A stretch of 64,000 bases of DNA. Source: RDYJ01 sp034931405 (GTDB lineage: Bacteria; Cyanobacteriota; Cyanobacteriia; Cyanobacteriales; Nostocaceae). The first letter of the stretch is position 1, and every line of letters starts with the position of its first letter. Of the stretch, positions 15,452 to 24,752 are shown piece by piece. The translations under genes were made by a program, and so were the position numbers. The DNA lies in the NCBI RefSeq assembly GCF_034931405.1, contig NZ_JAYGHA010000009.1, positions 1 through 64,000 of the forward strand, written 5' to 3'. Under the pieces are notes generated by a model, which searched no databases, was not told the origin of the DNA, and saw only the letters and a list, made by a program, of their open reading frames with translations.

Positions 15452-18114
15452 TATTCATAATTTATCAAAGGTTCTACTAAATCAACTAATTTTTCAAATT
15501 CAAATTGTCGGGACATTTTTGTTAGAGATTGAATTAAAAAAGGTTCTGTTTTGGGAATTGCTCCAACTAATTCCATTACCGCATTTGTATTTGCTTCTAA
15601 AGCTGCTTCATAGAATTTATTAATCCATTCTTGATCCATACAACTTAGATTATCAGATATTAAAGAATTTTCTTCTATAACTTCCACATTGTCCGAACTA
15701 TTTTCAGCAAATATATATTTTACACCTAGATGTTTAGTTAGTGCATCAAAAATTGTATGTTCGGCAAAAGGTTTCCGCAAAAAATCATCACAACCAGCAG
15801 AAAGAACTATAGCCTTTTCTTCTTCTAAAACACTCGCAGTTAAAGCTATTACAGCCGTAGCATTACCTTTTGTAGTAGATTTAATATGTTTCGTAGCATC
15901 ATAACCATCCATAATTGGCATCCGCATATCCATCCAAATTAAATGCGGTTCCCATTCATCCCAAATAGTAATAGCTTCTTGTCCATTACTGGCTTCTCTC
16001 ATTTCAAAACCTAACGGTTCTAAAAGTTTAATTAGTAATTGACGATTAATAGGTTTATCATCTACCGCTAATATTTTGTATCTAGGTTGTCCTGGTGCAA
16101 GTCCTATAACTTGTTGATGTTCTTGAACTAAATTACTATTATTTTCTTGACCTAATTTAGCTTCAATAGAAAATCTAAAAGTTGTACCTTTTCCTAATTC
16201 ACTTTCTACAGAAATATCACCCCCCATTAACTGGACAAACTTCCTACTAATTGCTAAACCTAAACCTGTTCCTTCTTGGGAATCTTTTCCCACTTGTGTT
16301 TGCGAAAAAGCTATAAATAATTTTGATATTTCCGCAGGTGCAATACCCACTCCTGTATCACGAACTTGAAACTCAATAGTCACAATATCTGTAGTTTCTT
16401 CACTGTTATTATTTACCTTTAAACTAATTTCTCCTTGTTGAGTAAATTTTATCCCATTACTAATTAAATTAATTAAAACTTGCCGTAGTTTTACAGCATC
16501 AGTGCAAATATAGCGGGGAACATTTTTACTACATTCAAATATTAGATTTAAACCTTGATTATTTGCCTTTAGATGTAACATATCTTCCAAATCATCTAAC
16601 AAGCGATATAGATCAAAATCGCTGAGGTTGAGAGTGGTTTTCCCTGCTTCTATTTTCGATAAATCAAGAATATTATTAATTAATGTCAATAAATATTCCC
16701 CGCTACGATAAATAATACCTGCATTTTCATATTGATCAGCAGGTAAATTTTTAGCCCGTAGCATCAATTGAGAAAAGCCGATAACTGCATTTAAAGGTGA
16801 GCGTAATTCATGACTCATGTTAGCAATAAAAGCACTTTTAGCTTGATTTGCTACTTCGGCTTTTTCCTTAGCAATAACTAACTCTGCTGTGCGTTCTTTA
16901 ACACGATTTTCTAAGGCTTCAAAAGATAATTTTAATTGATTTGCCATGCTATTAAATGCTTGAGCAAGTTGGGACGTTTCATCATTTGCTCGCATATCTA
17001 CCTGGTGATCAAAGTTACCTATTTTAAATTGAGAAACACCATCAGTTAAATCCAGTAGAGGCTTGGTTAGCAACTGTCCAATCATCACAGCAATAACAGT
17101 TACAATTGTGGCAATGAAGGAAAATAGCAGAATTGCATCTAAAAGCTGTTTATTAACGGGGGCTAAGGCAATGGCAAGGGGTTGAGAAAACAATATTGAC
17201 CAAGGCTGATATTGCAAGTGAGCGATCGTAATTAAGCTCAATTCAGATTCGTTTATATTTAAGTCAGCAATTAAGGAAGATTGTTGAATATCTAGGGCTT
17301 GTTTTAGTTTAGAAGCATCAGGTATGGTAGCTTTCCCATTACCTGGAAATAAACGTTTTTCTTTTTGTAGCTGATTGGTGAGGTGATCCGGTAGGGGAAC
17401 CAAGGAAGTTAGGAGAAGACTGGGACTTGTGCTATGAGCCAAATAGATATAATGTTCATCTAGGAGAATTGCAATAGAACTTTTACCTGTACGTTCAGCT
17501 TGCTGCGTGACAAGTTGCTTAACTGCCGTTGCATTGTATCTAACTCGTAATACACCTAATATTTTCCCTCTAGCATCACGAACTGGACTACTAAAAAAGA
17601 GAGTCATCAAATCAGGAATAGTCGGCGATTGTCTGATACTAGAAACAAAAGGCAAGCCCGTTTGTAACGTCTGCCTGAAATAATCTTGATCAGACTCAGA
17701 TTTTCCAATATCAGGAGTGTTAGTATCTAAAACATTCTTTCCGTTTAAATCTAATAAGGCATAGGAAAGAACATTGAGCATATCTTTCCGGCTTAGACGA
17801 ATTAGGGTTTCCGTTGCTAACTTTTCTTCAAAACTATTAAGTCGTTTAGTCCCAGAGAGGCTAAGATAGGTCGATAAACCGGGCAAAAGAGCTTCGACAC
17901 GTACTGCATTAAGATTGGCATCTATAAAAGCATCTATTCGATTCGCCGTTGTCTTTGCTGCCGCAGACAAGGATTGCCTTGCATTCTCTGTAAGTGCCTT
18001 TTCAGTAGTCTGTTTGTTAACATAGGCTAACAATAATAAGGGAATCAAGGAAACCAGCAAAAATGAGACAATTAATTTTGTACGAATGCTGTTAAATAAT
18101 GTTGAAAATCTCAT
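15451..18114 (-). CDS. Hybrid sensor histidine kinase (Cache-HAMP-HisKA-HATPase-REC)
   Basis: An 887-residue inner-membrane sensor. Membrane segments at about 11-30 and 325-348 flank a large extracellular Cache-type sensor region. A HAMP linker, HisKA with H435 in NMSHELRSPLN, an HATPase domain with the N-box and GTGLGLAISRKF G-box, and a receiver with D729 (IWMDMRMPIMDG) follow. The last 60 residues form a helical tail shared with the broken paralogue at 13720. It begins 11 bases after the substrate-binding lipoprotein gene on the same strand, so the two are very likely translated together and the lipoprotein may deliver the ligand that the kinase senses. Confidence 0.93.
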   Translation of the reverse strand: MRFSTLFNSIRTKLIVSFLLVSLIPLLLLAYVNKQTTEKALTENARQSLSAAAKTTANRIDAFIDANLNAVRVEALLPGLSTYLSLSGTKRLNSFEEKLATETLIRLSRKDMLNVLSYALLDLNGKNVLDTNTPDIGKSESDQDYFRQTLQTGLPFVSSIRQSPTIPDLMTLFFSSPVRDARGKILGVLRVRYNATAVKQLVTQQAERTGKSSIAILLDEHYIYLAHSTSPSLLLTSLVPLPDHLTNQLQKEKRLFPGNGKATIPDASKLKQALDIQQSSLIADLNINESELSLITIAHLQYQPWSILFSQPLAIALAPVNKQLLDAILLFSFIATIVTVIAVMIGQLLTKPLLDLTDGVSQFKIGNFDHQVDMRANDETSQLAQAFNSMANQLKLSFEALENRVKERTAELVIAKEKAEVANQAKSAFIANMSHELRSPLNAVIGFSQLMLRAKNLPADQYENAGIIYRSGEYLLTLINNILDLSKIEAGKTTLNLSDFDLYRLLDDLEDMLHLKANNQGLNLIFECSKNVPRYICTDAVKLRQVLINLISNGIKFTQQGEISLKVNNNSEETTDIVTIEFQVRDTGVGIAPAEISKLFIAFSQTQVGKDSQEGTGLGLAISRKFVQLMGGDISVESELGKGTTFRFSIEAKLGQENNSNLVQEHQQVIGLAPGQPRYKILAVDDKPINRQLLIKLLEPLGFEMREASNGQEAITIWDEWEPHLIWMDMRMPIMDGYDATKHIKSTTKGNATAVIALTASVLEEEKAIVLSAGCDDFLRKPFAEHTIFDALTKHLGVKYIFAENSSDNVEVIEENSLISDNLSCMDQEWINKFYEAALEANTNAVMELVGAIPKTEPFLIQSLTKMSRQFEFEKLVDLVEPLINYE

Positions 18115-18125
18115 AATTTAACTTA

Positions 18126-19145
18126 TTAAGAGATAGCGTTAATCAGAGAAGAATTGAACAAGGATTTTATGTCGGGAAATCGAGTTATATTACCTGTTTT
18201 AATAAAAAAGTCTAAATAGATTTGGGCTGTGTTGTAGATAGAGTGAGGATTAGAAGATTGAAAGAAATTTTTATTTTCTCGTAAATCAGTTAGATTTACC
18301 CCTTTAAGAGAAATGGTTTCAATGGGAATATTCAAAGTCTTACTGACAATTTCATTTCCTTCCTGAAGATGAGATTTCCAATAATTTAATGCTTGTAACC
18401 ATCCTTGTATAAAAGCTTGAATATCTTGGGGACGATTGCGAATTGCTTCACCACGAAATGCCACTACATCTAAGATTAGGCCAGGTGTTTGCTCACTGGT
18501 AAACAGAATATGTCCTCCCAATTTAATGGCTTCGGATAGATAAGGTTCCCAAGTATGCCCTGCTTGAATAGCATTTGTCTTTAATCGTTGGGGAATCTCT
18601 AATGCATCAAATTTAACCAAATTAACATCGTCACTCGTTAAGTTGGCTTGTTTTAACATCTCTGTGACAAAGACCTCGCTGAAACTACCCAGGTTAGCAC
18701 CAATCTTTTTACTCTTTAAATCAGCAACCGTTTTAACGTCAGGTTGAGCTACGACTACATCTGCACCATTGGTTTCATCAACAACCATAACAGTTTGCAT
18801 ATCTGGATTGGTAGCACTTAGAAGCATAAAATCTCCCAAGGTTAAGCCAATACCGTCATACCTACCAGCACTAAAATCCGCTTGTTGCAATTGGGCAAAA
18901 TCGACGTAACTGAGATCGACATTTATTCCTTGAGCTTTGAAAAATTGTTTTTCTTGGGCAATGACGGCTGGACGATAACCAACAAAAGTAATACAGGCTA
19001 CTTTTAAGGGAGGAAACTTGACTTCAGTGGGAACCAAGGAATGACAAGAAAACAACAGTAAAAAGATGGTCGCCAAAAGACTACTATAGCGGACTAATTT
19101 GGAGATTTTTCTTTGATTCGGAATTATGCTGTATATTTTACACAT
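18126..19145 (-). CDS. Substrate-binding lipoprotein of NitT/TauT (SsuA/ThiY-like) type
   Basis: A periplasmic-binding-protein fold of 339 residues. A hydrophobic N-terminus ending at LLFSC gives a lipobox-like cysteine at about residue 34. The mature part starts with LKVACITFVGYRPAVIAQEK and contains the family-type DGIGLTLGDFMLLSA and VADLKSKKIGANLGSFSEV. Relatives bind sulfonates, nitrate, taurine or pyrimidines and deliver them to ABC importers, but no permease or ATPase gene is near. The stop is 11 bases before the hybrid kinase start. The first codons (MCKIYSI) overlap, in another frame, with a remnant of a receiver domain, so the present start may be a by-product of rearrangement. Confidence 0.82.
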   Translation of the reverse strand: MCKIYSIIPNQRKISKLVRYSSLLATIFLLLFSCHSLVPTEVKFPPLKVACITFVGYRPAVIAQEKQFFKAQGINVDLSYVDFAQLQQADFSAGRYDGIGLTLGDFMLLSATNPDMQTVMVVDETNGADVVVAQPDVKTVADLKSKKIGANLGSFSEVFVTEMLKQANLTSDDVNLVKFDALEIPQRLKTNAIQAGHTWEPYLSEAIKLGGHILFTSEQTPGLILDVVAFRGEAIRNRPQDIQAFIQGWLQALNYWKSHLQEGNEIVSKTLNIPIETISLKGVNLTDLRENKNFFQSSNPHSIYNTAQIYLDFFIKTGNITRFPDIKSLFNSSLINAIS

Positions 19146-19302
19146 AAATGTTTAGCTAGTGTATCAAAAATTGTATTTCAGAAACTGACATTTTTTTCAA
19201 TACCAGCCAAGAGACGATATAGTAACTCATGGCAATAATTAAGACATCAAACCACCAACGAGGATTTTGATAGTCAATACCGAGAGGTTGAAAAATCTTC
19301 AT
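19136..19302 (-). pseudogene. Remnant of a third hybrid kinase (receiver end) and short N-terminal fragment
   Basis: Read on the minus strand, bases 19136-19184 encode NTIFDTLAKHLCVKYTA. This closely matches HTIFDALTKHLGVKYIFA of the intact kinase and QTIFDALAKHLGVQYIFA of the broken one. It is not in an open frame with anything upstream. Just before it, a short frame starting MKIFQPLGIDYQNPRWW (start 19302) encodes one membrane segment. That part might be the severed N-terminus of a membrane protein, but I do not recognise it. The receiver match is visible; the history is inference. Confidence 0.55.
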
Positions 19303-19430
19303 AGGTATAGGTAATAAGTAATAGTCAAATATTACCAGTCCCCAGTCCCCAGTACCCAATTTATTGACAAAAACTAAAAAATCTGTTAATAATTGATATT
19401 TGTGGAAACTTTACCCTTTAATATAATCTC

Positions 19431-20765
19431 TTGGCTAACGTCATTGTCATAGGCGCTCAATGGGGCGATGAAGGAAAAGGTAAAATAACTGACTTACTCA
19501 GCCGCTCCGCAGATGTGGTGGTACGTTACCAGGGGGGAGTAAATGCTGGACACACAATAGTAGTCCAAGGTCAGACATTTAAGCTGCACTTAATTCCCTC
19601 TGGTATATTGTATCCAGATACCGAGTGTATTATCGGCTGTGGAACAGTTATTGATCCACAGGTCTTGATACAAGAACTCGAACAACTAGAAAAATTAAAC
19701 ATTTCTACTGCTAATCTGCTGATATCGGAAACGGCTCACGTCACCATGCCCTATCATCGGTTAATTGATAAGGCATCAGAAGAACGTCGAGGAAGTCATA
19801 AAATTGGTACAACTGGCAGAGGTATTGGTCCAACCTACGCTGATAAATCCGAACGGATAGGCATCAGGATGTTAGACTTGATGGACTCAGAGGGATTACG
19901 TGAGCAGTTGGAATGGACAATAAATTATAAAAACACGATTTTAGAAAAGCTGTATGATATTACTCCCCTTGACCCCCAAGAGGTGATTGAGGAGTATTTA
20001 GGTTATGCAGACAGATTACGTCCTTTTGTGGTGGACACATCATTAAAAATATATGATGCGGTGCAGAAACGACGTAACATTTTGTTTGAAGGCGCACAGG
20101 GTACTCTACTGGATTTAGATCATGGGACTTATCCCTATGTCACCTCTTCTAATCCTGTAGCTGGAGGGGCTTGCGTGGGTACAGGGCTAGGACCGACAAT
20201 GATAGATCGGGTGATTGGGGTATCCAAAGCATACACTACCAGAGTAGGCGAGGGTCCCTTCCCCACAGAACTGGATGGGGAAATAGGTGATTTATTAGGC
20301 GATCGCGGCGCAGAATTCGGAACAACTACAGGTAGAAAACGCCGTTGTGGTTGGTTTGATGCGGTAATTGGTCGTTATGCAGTCCGTATTAATGGTATGG
20401 ATTGTATGGCTCTTACCAAATTAGATGTCCTCGATGAGTTAGAGGAAATTAAAGTTTGTGTGGCTTATGAAATTGATGGCCAACGCTGCGAACACTTCCC
20501 CAGAAACGCCCGTCATTTTGCCCGTTGTCGTCCCATCTATAAAACCTTACCAGGATGGCAGGTATCAACAACGGAATGCCGCAACTTAGAAGACTTGCCA
20601 AAGCAAGCACTAGACTACCTAAAATTCCTAGCAGAATTGATGGAAGTACCGATCGCGATCGTCTCCTTGGGAGCAAGTCGTGATCAAACTATCATTGTTG
20701 AAGACCCAATCCACGGACCAAAACGCGCTCTTTTGCAACCAGACGGTAAACAAGTTGGTGTTTAG
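19431..20765 (+). CDS. purA: Adenylosuccinate synthetase
   Basis: This enzyme joins IMP and aspartate with GTP to make adenylosuccinate, the first step from IMP to AMP. The 444-residue protein starts with the signature VIVIGAQWGDEGKGK and contains NAGHTI with the catalytic His, IGTTGRGIGPTYADK, FEGAQGTLLDLDHGTYP and TTTGRKRRCGW. The start codon is TTG, placed exactly where homologues begin (MANVIVIG); there is no in-frame ATG nearby upstream. The TTG may lower translation. It is divergent from the signalling island, and L25 follows after 136 bases. Confidence 0.98.
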   Translation: MANVIVIGAQWGDEGKGKITDLLSRSADVVVRYQGGVNAGHTIVVQGQTFKLHLIPSGILYPDTECIIGCGTVIDPQVLIQELEQLEKLNISTANLLISETAHVTMPYHRLIDKASEERRGSHKIGTTGRGIGPTYADKSERIGIRMLDLMDSEGLREQLEWTINYKNTILEKLYDITPLDPQEVIEEYLGYADRLRPFVVDTSLKIYDAVQKRRNILFEGAQGTLLDLDHGTYPYVTSSNPVAGGACVGTGLGPTMIDRVIGVSKAYTTRVGEGPFPTELDGEIGDLLGDRGAEFGTTTGRKRRCGWFDAVIGRYAVRINGMDCMALTKLDVLDELEEIKVCVAYEIDGQRCEHFPRNARHFARCRPIYKTLPGWQVSTTECRNLEDLPKQALDYLKFLAELMEVPIAIVSLGASRDQTIIVEDPIHGPKRALLQPDGKQVGV

Positions 20766-20822
20766 TCAAGGAACAGGGTTTGGGGTGTAGGAAGATGGGG
20801 ATAATAAATCAATAATGATCTA

Positions 20823-20871
20823 TTCCCTGTTCCCTGTTCCCTGTTCCCTGTTCCCTATTCCCTATTCCCTG
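20823..20871. repeat. STRR-type heptamer repeat, TTCCCTG/TTCCCTA x7
   Basis: Five TTCCCTG and two TTCCCTA units in tandem between purA and the L25 gene, within the leader of the latter. Confidence 0.92.
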
Positions 20872-20901
20872 ACTACTAACAATTAACACATCAAAAGTAA
20901 T

Positions 20902-21198
20902 ATGGCTCTGACACTAGAATCTCAAAAACGCCCAGAAGGTATCAAACCCAAGGCTTTACGCCGTTCTGGTTTAATACCTGCTAATTTGTATGGTCACAAC
21001 GGTACTGAATCAATATCTCTAGCAATTGAAGCAAAAACCGTTGAACGCTTGCTCAAACAAGCTGCTCCCAATAAGACTGAAATTGAACTCAATATCCCTG
21101 AACTTCAGTGGACTGGTAAAACCGTCATCCGCGAAGTTCAGATTCACCCAGCGAAGGGGACACCTTACCATCTAAGTTTTTTTGTGATTAAAGGCTAA
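20902..21198 (+). CDS. rplY: 50S ribosomal protein L25 (short form)
   Basis: A 98-residue L25/TL5-type protein that binds 5S rRNA. It shows the family pattern of an N-terminal SGLIPANLYG loop (close to the usual R-x-G-x-hP-hV-hYG) and the VIREVQIHP strand, and it lacks the C-terminal CTC extension seen in longer forms. It is followed by a strong terminator and probably forms its own transcription unit or ends that of purA. Confidence 0.93.
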   Translation: MALTLESQKRPEGIKPKALRRSGLIPANLYGHNGTESISLAIEAKTVERLLKQAAPNKTEIELNIPELQWTGKTVIREVQIHPAKGTPYHLSFFVIKG

Positions 21199-21257
21199 AA
21201 CAAGGTCTAAAGTTTGTCTTTACTAGCACTTACATTTTGTCATAATTGCTGAGGAAG

Positions 21258-21282
21258 CCAGGGTTCAACCCTGGTTTTTTTT
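21258..21282 (+). terminator. Strong Rho-independent terminator of the L25 gene
   Basis: Stem CCAGGG/CCCTGG with loop TTCAA, immediately followed by eight T residues. Confidence 0.95.
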
Positions 21283-21401
21283 GTTAAGCTATCAGGGTTA
21301 ATATTTTCTCAAATTATCTCCGTCGATACTTGTCTGGGTTTACCTGTGTTTATCTGCGGCTAAAAATCCAACATTCAATATCTCATATCCCAATAATCTC
21401 T

Positions 21402-22940
21402 ATGACAGAAGCAAATCTTCCAGCTTTAATTGAACAAATGTTACAGCCAGGATTTTACCCCCATGCGGTGATAGAACCAATACAACTAATTCAAACTCAT
21501 GTTTCTTATGTACTGCTAACTGGGGATTATGTCTATAAGCTCAAAAAACCTGTGAATTTTGGCTTTTTAGACTACTCGACTTTAGAAAAGCGATTGCATT
21601 TTTGTCATGAAGAGTTGCGTTTAAATCAACGGGGTGCAGGTGAATTGTATTTACAAGTTTTACCTATAACTTTGAGAAGTGAACAATACCAGCTAGGGGG
21701 AACAGAAGAGGTTGTAGAATATGCGTTGCAAATGCACCAATTTCCCCAAGATGCCCTATTTAGTGAACTGTTTACTCAGGGGAAGTTAAATGAAATGCAC
21801 TTGCAAGAATTGGGACGCGTGGTGGCTGAATATCATAGCAAAGCCCAGACGAATGATTACATTCGCAGTTTTGGGGAAGTCTCACAAGTGCGGTTGGCTA
21901 TTAATGAAAATTATGAGCAAACTTTAAAGTATATTGGTGGACCACAAACACAGCAACAGTTTACGGAAACAAAAGCATATACAGAGAAATTTTTTACCCA
22001 ACGTCCAGAATTATTTGCTAACCGAGTTACCAATAACTACATCCGTGAATGTCACGGGGATTTACACCTACGCAATATTGCTATTTGGCATGATAAAATC
22101 ATGCTGTTTGACTGCATTGAATTTAATGAGCCGTTTCGCTGCGTTGATGTCATGTATGATGTGGCATTTACGGTGATGGATATTGAAGCGAAAGGGCGTA
22201 AAGACTTAGGAAATGCTTTTTTAAATGCTTATGTTGAGCAAACTGGAGATTGGGAAGGTTTGCAGGTATTACCTTTATATTTAAGCCGTCAAGCTTATGT
22301 ACGGGCAAAGGTGACTTCATTTTTATTGGATGATCCTAATGTACCCGCAGAGGTGAAAGCAGCAGCAGCAAAAACAGCATCTGCATATTATCACCAAGCT
22401 TGGCAGTATACTAAGCCCAAACAAGGACAAGTAATTTTGATGTCAGGTTTATCAGGTTCTGGTAAAAGTACCACAGCTAGGTATTTAGCCCGTCAACTAG
22501 GAGCAGTTCATTTGCGCTCAGATGCGGTGCGGAAACATTTGGCTGGCATTCCTCTGTTAGAACGTGGTGGAGAAGAAATATATACACCTGAAATGACTCA
22601 AAGAACTTATGATCGGTTGTTGACATTGGGAATTACACTGGCTAATCAAGGTTGGCGTGTGATTTTAGATGCTAAATATGACCGTCAGCATTTACGCCAA
22701 AATGTGATTGCTCAAGCTACTCAACATCAATTACCTTTACAGATTATCCACTGTACTGCACCACTAGAAGTATTACAAGAGCGTCTTGTTAACCGTACTG
22801 GTGATATTGCTGATGCTACCGCTGATTTATTGGTATCTCAACTTAATCAGGCTGAACCTTTCACAGGCAAAGAACAACCATACATTAAAATATTGGATAC
22901 TACTCAACCCCAAGAGCCACAATTACAAGATTTGATTTGA
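21402..22940 (+). CDS. Aminoglycoside-phosphotransferase-like / P-loop kinase fusion protein
   Basis: A 512-residue two-domain protein. The first about 330 residues form an APH/choline-kinase-like fold, with HGDLHLRNIAIW as catalytic loop and LFDCIEFNE as metal-binding segment. The C-terminal part from about residue 343 is an adenylylsulfate-kinase-like or gluconate-kinase-like P-loop domain with Walker A GLSGSGKST near 349-357. Such fusions are common in cyanobacteria and proteobacteria, but their substrate is unknown. The start at 21402 is chosen because the sequence before it lacks family similarity. It follows the L25 terminator, so it has its own promoter. Confidence 0.88.
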   Translation: MTEANLPALIEQMLQPGFYPHAVIEPIQLIQTHVSYVLLTGDYVYKLKKPVNFGFLDYSTLEKRLHFCHEELRLNQRGAGELYLQVLPITLRSEQYQLGGTEEVVEYALQMHQFPQDALFSELFTQGKLNEMHLQELGRVVAEYHSKAQTNDYIRSFGEVSQVRLAINENYEQTLKYIGGPQTQQQFTETKAYTEKFFTQRPELFANRVTNNYIRECHGDLHLRNIAIWHDKIMLFDCIEFNEPFRCVDVMYDVAFTVMDIEAKGRKDLGNAFLNAYVEQTGDWEGLQVLPLYLSRQAYVRAKVTSFLLDDPNVPAEVKAAAAKTASAYYHQAWQYTKPKQGQVILMSGLSGSGKSTTARYLARQLGAVHLRSDAVRKHLAGIPLLERGGEEIYTPEMTQRTYDRLLTLGITLANQGWRVILDAKYDRQHLRQNVIAQATQHQLPLQIIHCTAPLEVLQERLVNRTGDIADATADLLVSQLNQAEPFTGKEQPYIKILDTTQPQEPQLQDLI

Positions 22941-22999
22941 GGCAGGGAGGAGGCAGCAGTTTTTGATTTTTGATTCTTGATTTTTCTATTTCTAACATT

Positions 23000-23518
23000 A
23001 TGGCATCTAACAAAAATATCCTCAGCGAAATATTATCTTCTTCGCCAAACTTTTTTTCTCAACTGGTGTTTGGGTTTCTGTTAGCTATTATCTCCAATTT
23101 TGCAGGGGCTTCATTAATACTAAGTTTGTTCTTAGGTATTATGGGTGGAGTTCTCTTAGGTTGGTTCACAACTGTTAACGAAAATAGCCCACAAATACCA
23201 GATGTAGCTTCTAATGATGGCATTGATGCAGCACTAAAATACTGGTTGTTTTTCATGTTTGGTTTTGTCTTTCTCGGTTATTCAGCACCAATGAGTATTT
23301 TATTTGGAGGTATAGCAGCTTTAAGTGGAGGTTGGATTATTGCCTGGTGGAGAAGTAAGGAAGAAACTAAAACTCAGCTATCAGATGAAATTTTAAAACC
23401 ATTAGAAGCAGATATTGTAGAACCTCATGAAAGGAGTAGCAGAAGGCAAAAAAGAATTTCTTCCCGTCGCTATCGTCGTGCTTCAGGAAGTTTCAACTTT
23501 CGTTTTTGGCAAAGATAA
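23000..23518 (+). CDS. Hypothetical membrane protein
   Basis: A 172-residue protein with three or four hydrophobic segments between residues 20 and 117, an exposed loop (about 62-78) rich in Asn, Asp and Pro, and a strongly basic C-terminal tail (SSRRQKRISSRRYRRAS) likely to lie in the cytoplasm. I do not recognise the family. The start at 23000 follows a T-rich leader; an upstream in-frame start would add only 10 residues. A tandem repeat begins five bases after the stop. Confidence 0.6.
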   Translation: MASNKNILSEILSSSPNFFSQLVFGFLLAIISNFAGASLILSLFLGIMGGVLLGWFTTVNENSPQIPDVASNDGIDAALKYWLFFMFGFVFLGYSAPMSILFGGIAALSGGWIIAWWRSKEETKTQLSDEILKPLEADIVEPHERSSRRQKRISSRRYRRASGSFNFRFWQR

Positions 23519-23522
23519 TATT

Positions 23523-23599
23523 GGGGACTGGGGACTGGGGACTGGGGACTGGGGACTGGGGACTGGGGACTGGGGACTGGGGACTGGGGACTGGGGACT
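23523..23599. repeat. STRR-type heptamer repeat, GGGGACT x11
   Basis: Eleven perfect GGGGACT copies lie between a membrane-protein gene and the YdcF-family gene. Shorter arrays of the same unit occur at about 19336-19352 (complement), 29298-29312 and 30253-30290. Confidence 0.95.
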
Positions 23600-23648
23600 G
23601 GGAAGAGTTTTTTCTAATTACCAATTTACCAATTACCAATTATGAATT

Positions 23649-24440
23649 ATGTTTCTATATCTTTCTAAATTACTGCCTTTGTTTTTTTATCCTTTGGGAT
23701 TAGCAAGTGTTAGTTTAATAGTGGCTTTGGTAACTTTGTGGAAACGTCCAAAGATTGCGGCAATTTGTATTTCTCTATCTTTAACTTTATTGCTGGTGTG
23801 TAGTAATGCTTGGGTGGCTAAAAATTTGGTGCGATCGCTAGAATGGCAAAATATCCCTGCTACTGAAATACCCCAAGCTGAGGCTATTGTGGTTTTAGGT
23901 GGTGCAACTAAATCAGCTATTTGGCCTCGTCCCACTGTTGATTTAAGTGAATCTGGCGATCGCGTGATTTATGCGGCTCAACTCTATCGGCAAAAAAAAG
24001 CGCCTATAATTATTTTGAGTGGTGGCCGCATTGATTGGCGTGGTAGTGGTTCTCCCGAATCAGCAGATATGGCAACTATTCTCACATCTATTGGTATTCC
24101 TTCAGAGGTAATGATTCAAGAACCAGATTCTTTAAACACTTATCAAAATGCTGTCAATGTGAAAAAAATCCTCGAAAATAGGGGAATTAAAAAAGTATTA
24201 TTGGTGACATCTGCTATGCACACGCCGCGATCGCTTAAAATTTTCCAACGTCAAGGTATTGATGTAATTCCTGCACCCACTGACTTTCTAGTTAGTCGGG
24301 GTGAACTGCAAGAACTAGTCAGCACTCCCAAAGCCGCTATACTAAATTTATTACCTGATACTGATAACTTGAACCAGTTTACCAGTGCTTTAAAAGAATA
24401 TATTGGATATTTTGTTTATGGCTTACGAGGTTGGCTTTAA
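23649..24440 (+). CDS. YdcF/SanA/ElyC-family DUF218 membrane protein
   Basis: A 263-residue protein with two N-terminal membrane segments (about 7-26 and 32-53) followed by a DUF218 domain. Typical elements are AEAIVVLGGAT, the acidic SGDRVIYAAQLY helix, ILSGGRI, and VTSAMHTPRSLKIF. Family members such as ElyC and SanA affect envelope integrity and lipid-linked sugar metabolism; the specific role here is unknown. It follows the STRR by 49 bases. Confidence 0.88.
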   Translation: MFLYLSKLLPLFFYPLGLASVSLIVALVTLWKRPKIAAICISLSLTLLLVCSNAWVAKNLVRSLEWQNIPATEIPQAEAIVVLGGATKSAIWPRPTVDLSESGDRVIYAAQLYRQKKAPIIILSGGRIDWRGSGSPESADMATILTSIGIPSEVMIQEPDSLNTYQNAVNVKKILENRGIKKVLLVTSAMHTPRSLKIFQRQGIDVIPAPTDFLVSRGELQELVSTPKAAILNLLPDTDNLNQFTSALKEYIGYFVYGLRGWL

Positions 24441-24501
24441 AAATCAAAAATCAAAAGTCAAAAATTTTAAATTAACCCCTTTTAATTATTACTAATTACC
24501 A

Positions 24502-24720
24502 ATGAAAGAACTACCCTACATTGTCCCATCACCTCAGACCGAAACTCAAGAAATTTTTGCAGTTCATCAAACATCTATAGAGTTTTATCACGAGGTTCAA
24601 ACCCGTTCGGAAATTAAACGTTATTGTGAGTGGTACTACACAACCGCAGCAGAAAATAAAAGAGAGTTGGAAAAAATGCGCGGCGAACTTAATATTATGG
24701 GGTGGTTTCGTCGCCGCTAA
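24502..24720 (+). CDS. Small conserved-looking hypothetical protein
   Basis: A 72-residue soluble protein with a Tyr- and Glu-rich central helix and a basic end (GWFRRR). It lies 61 bases after the YdcF-family gene on the same strand and has reasonable coding character. No family recognised. Confidence 0.55.
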   Translation: MKELPYIVPSPQTETQEIFAVHQTSIEFYHEVQTRSEIKRYCEWYYTTAAENKRELEKMRGELNIMGWFRRR

Positions 24721-24752
24721 TGGATAATTAATTGAGATTAATTGAGATTGAT

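Noticed and set aside
23427..23645. Small proteins with repeated GDWGLGT in the GGGGACT array
   Set aside because: They are translations of the heptamer repeat in its three frames with no flanking gene signal.
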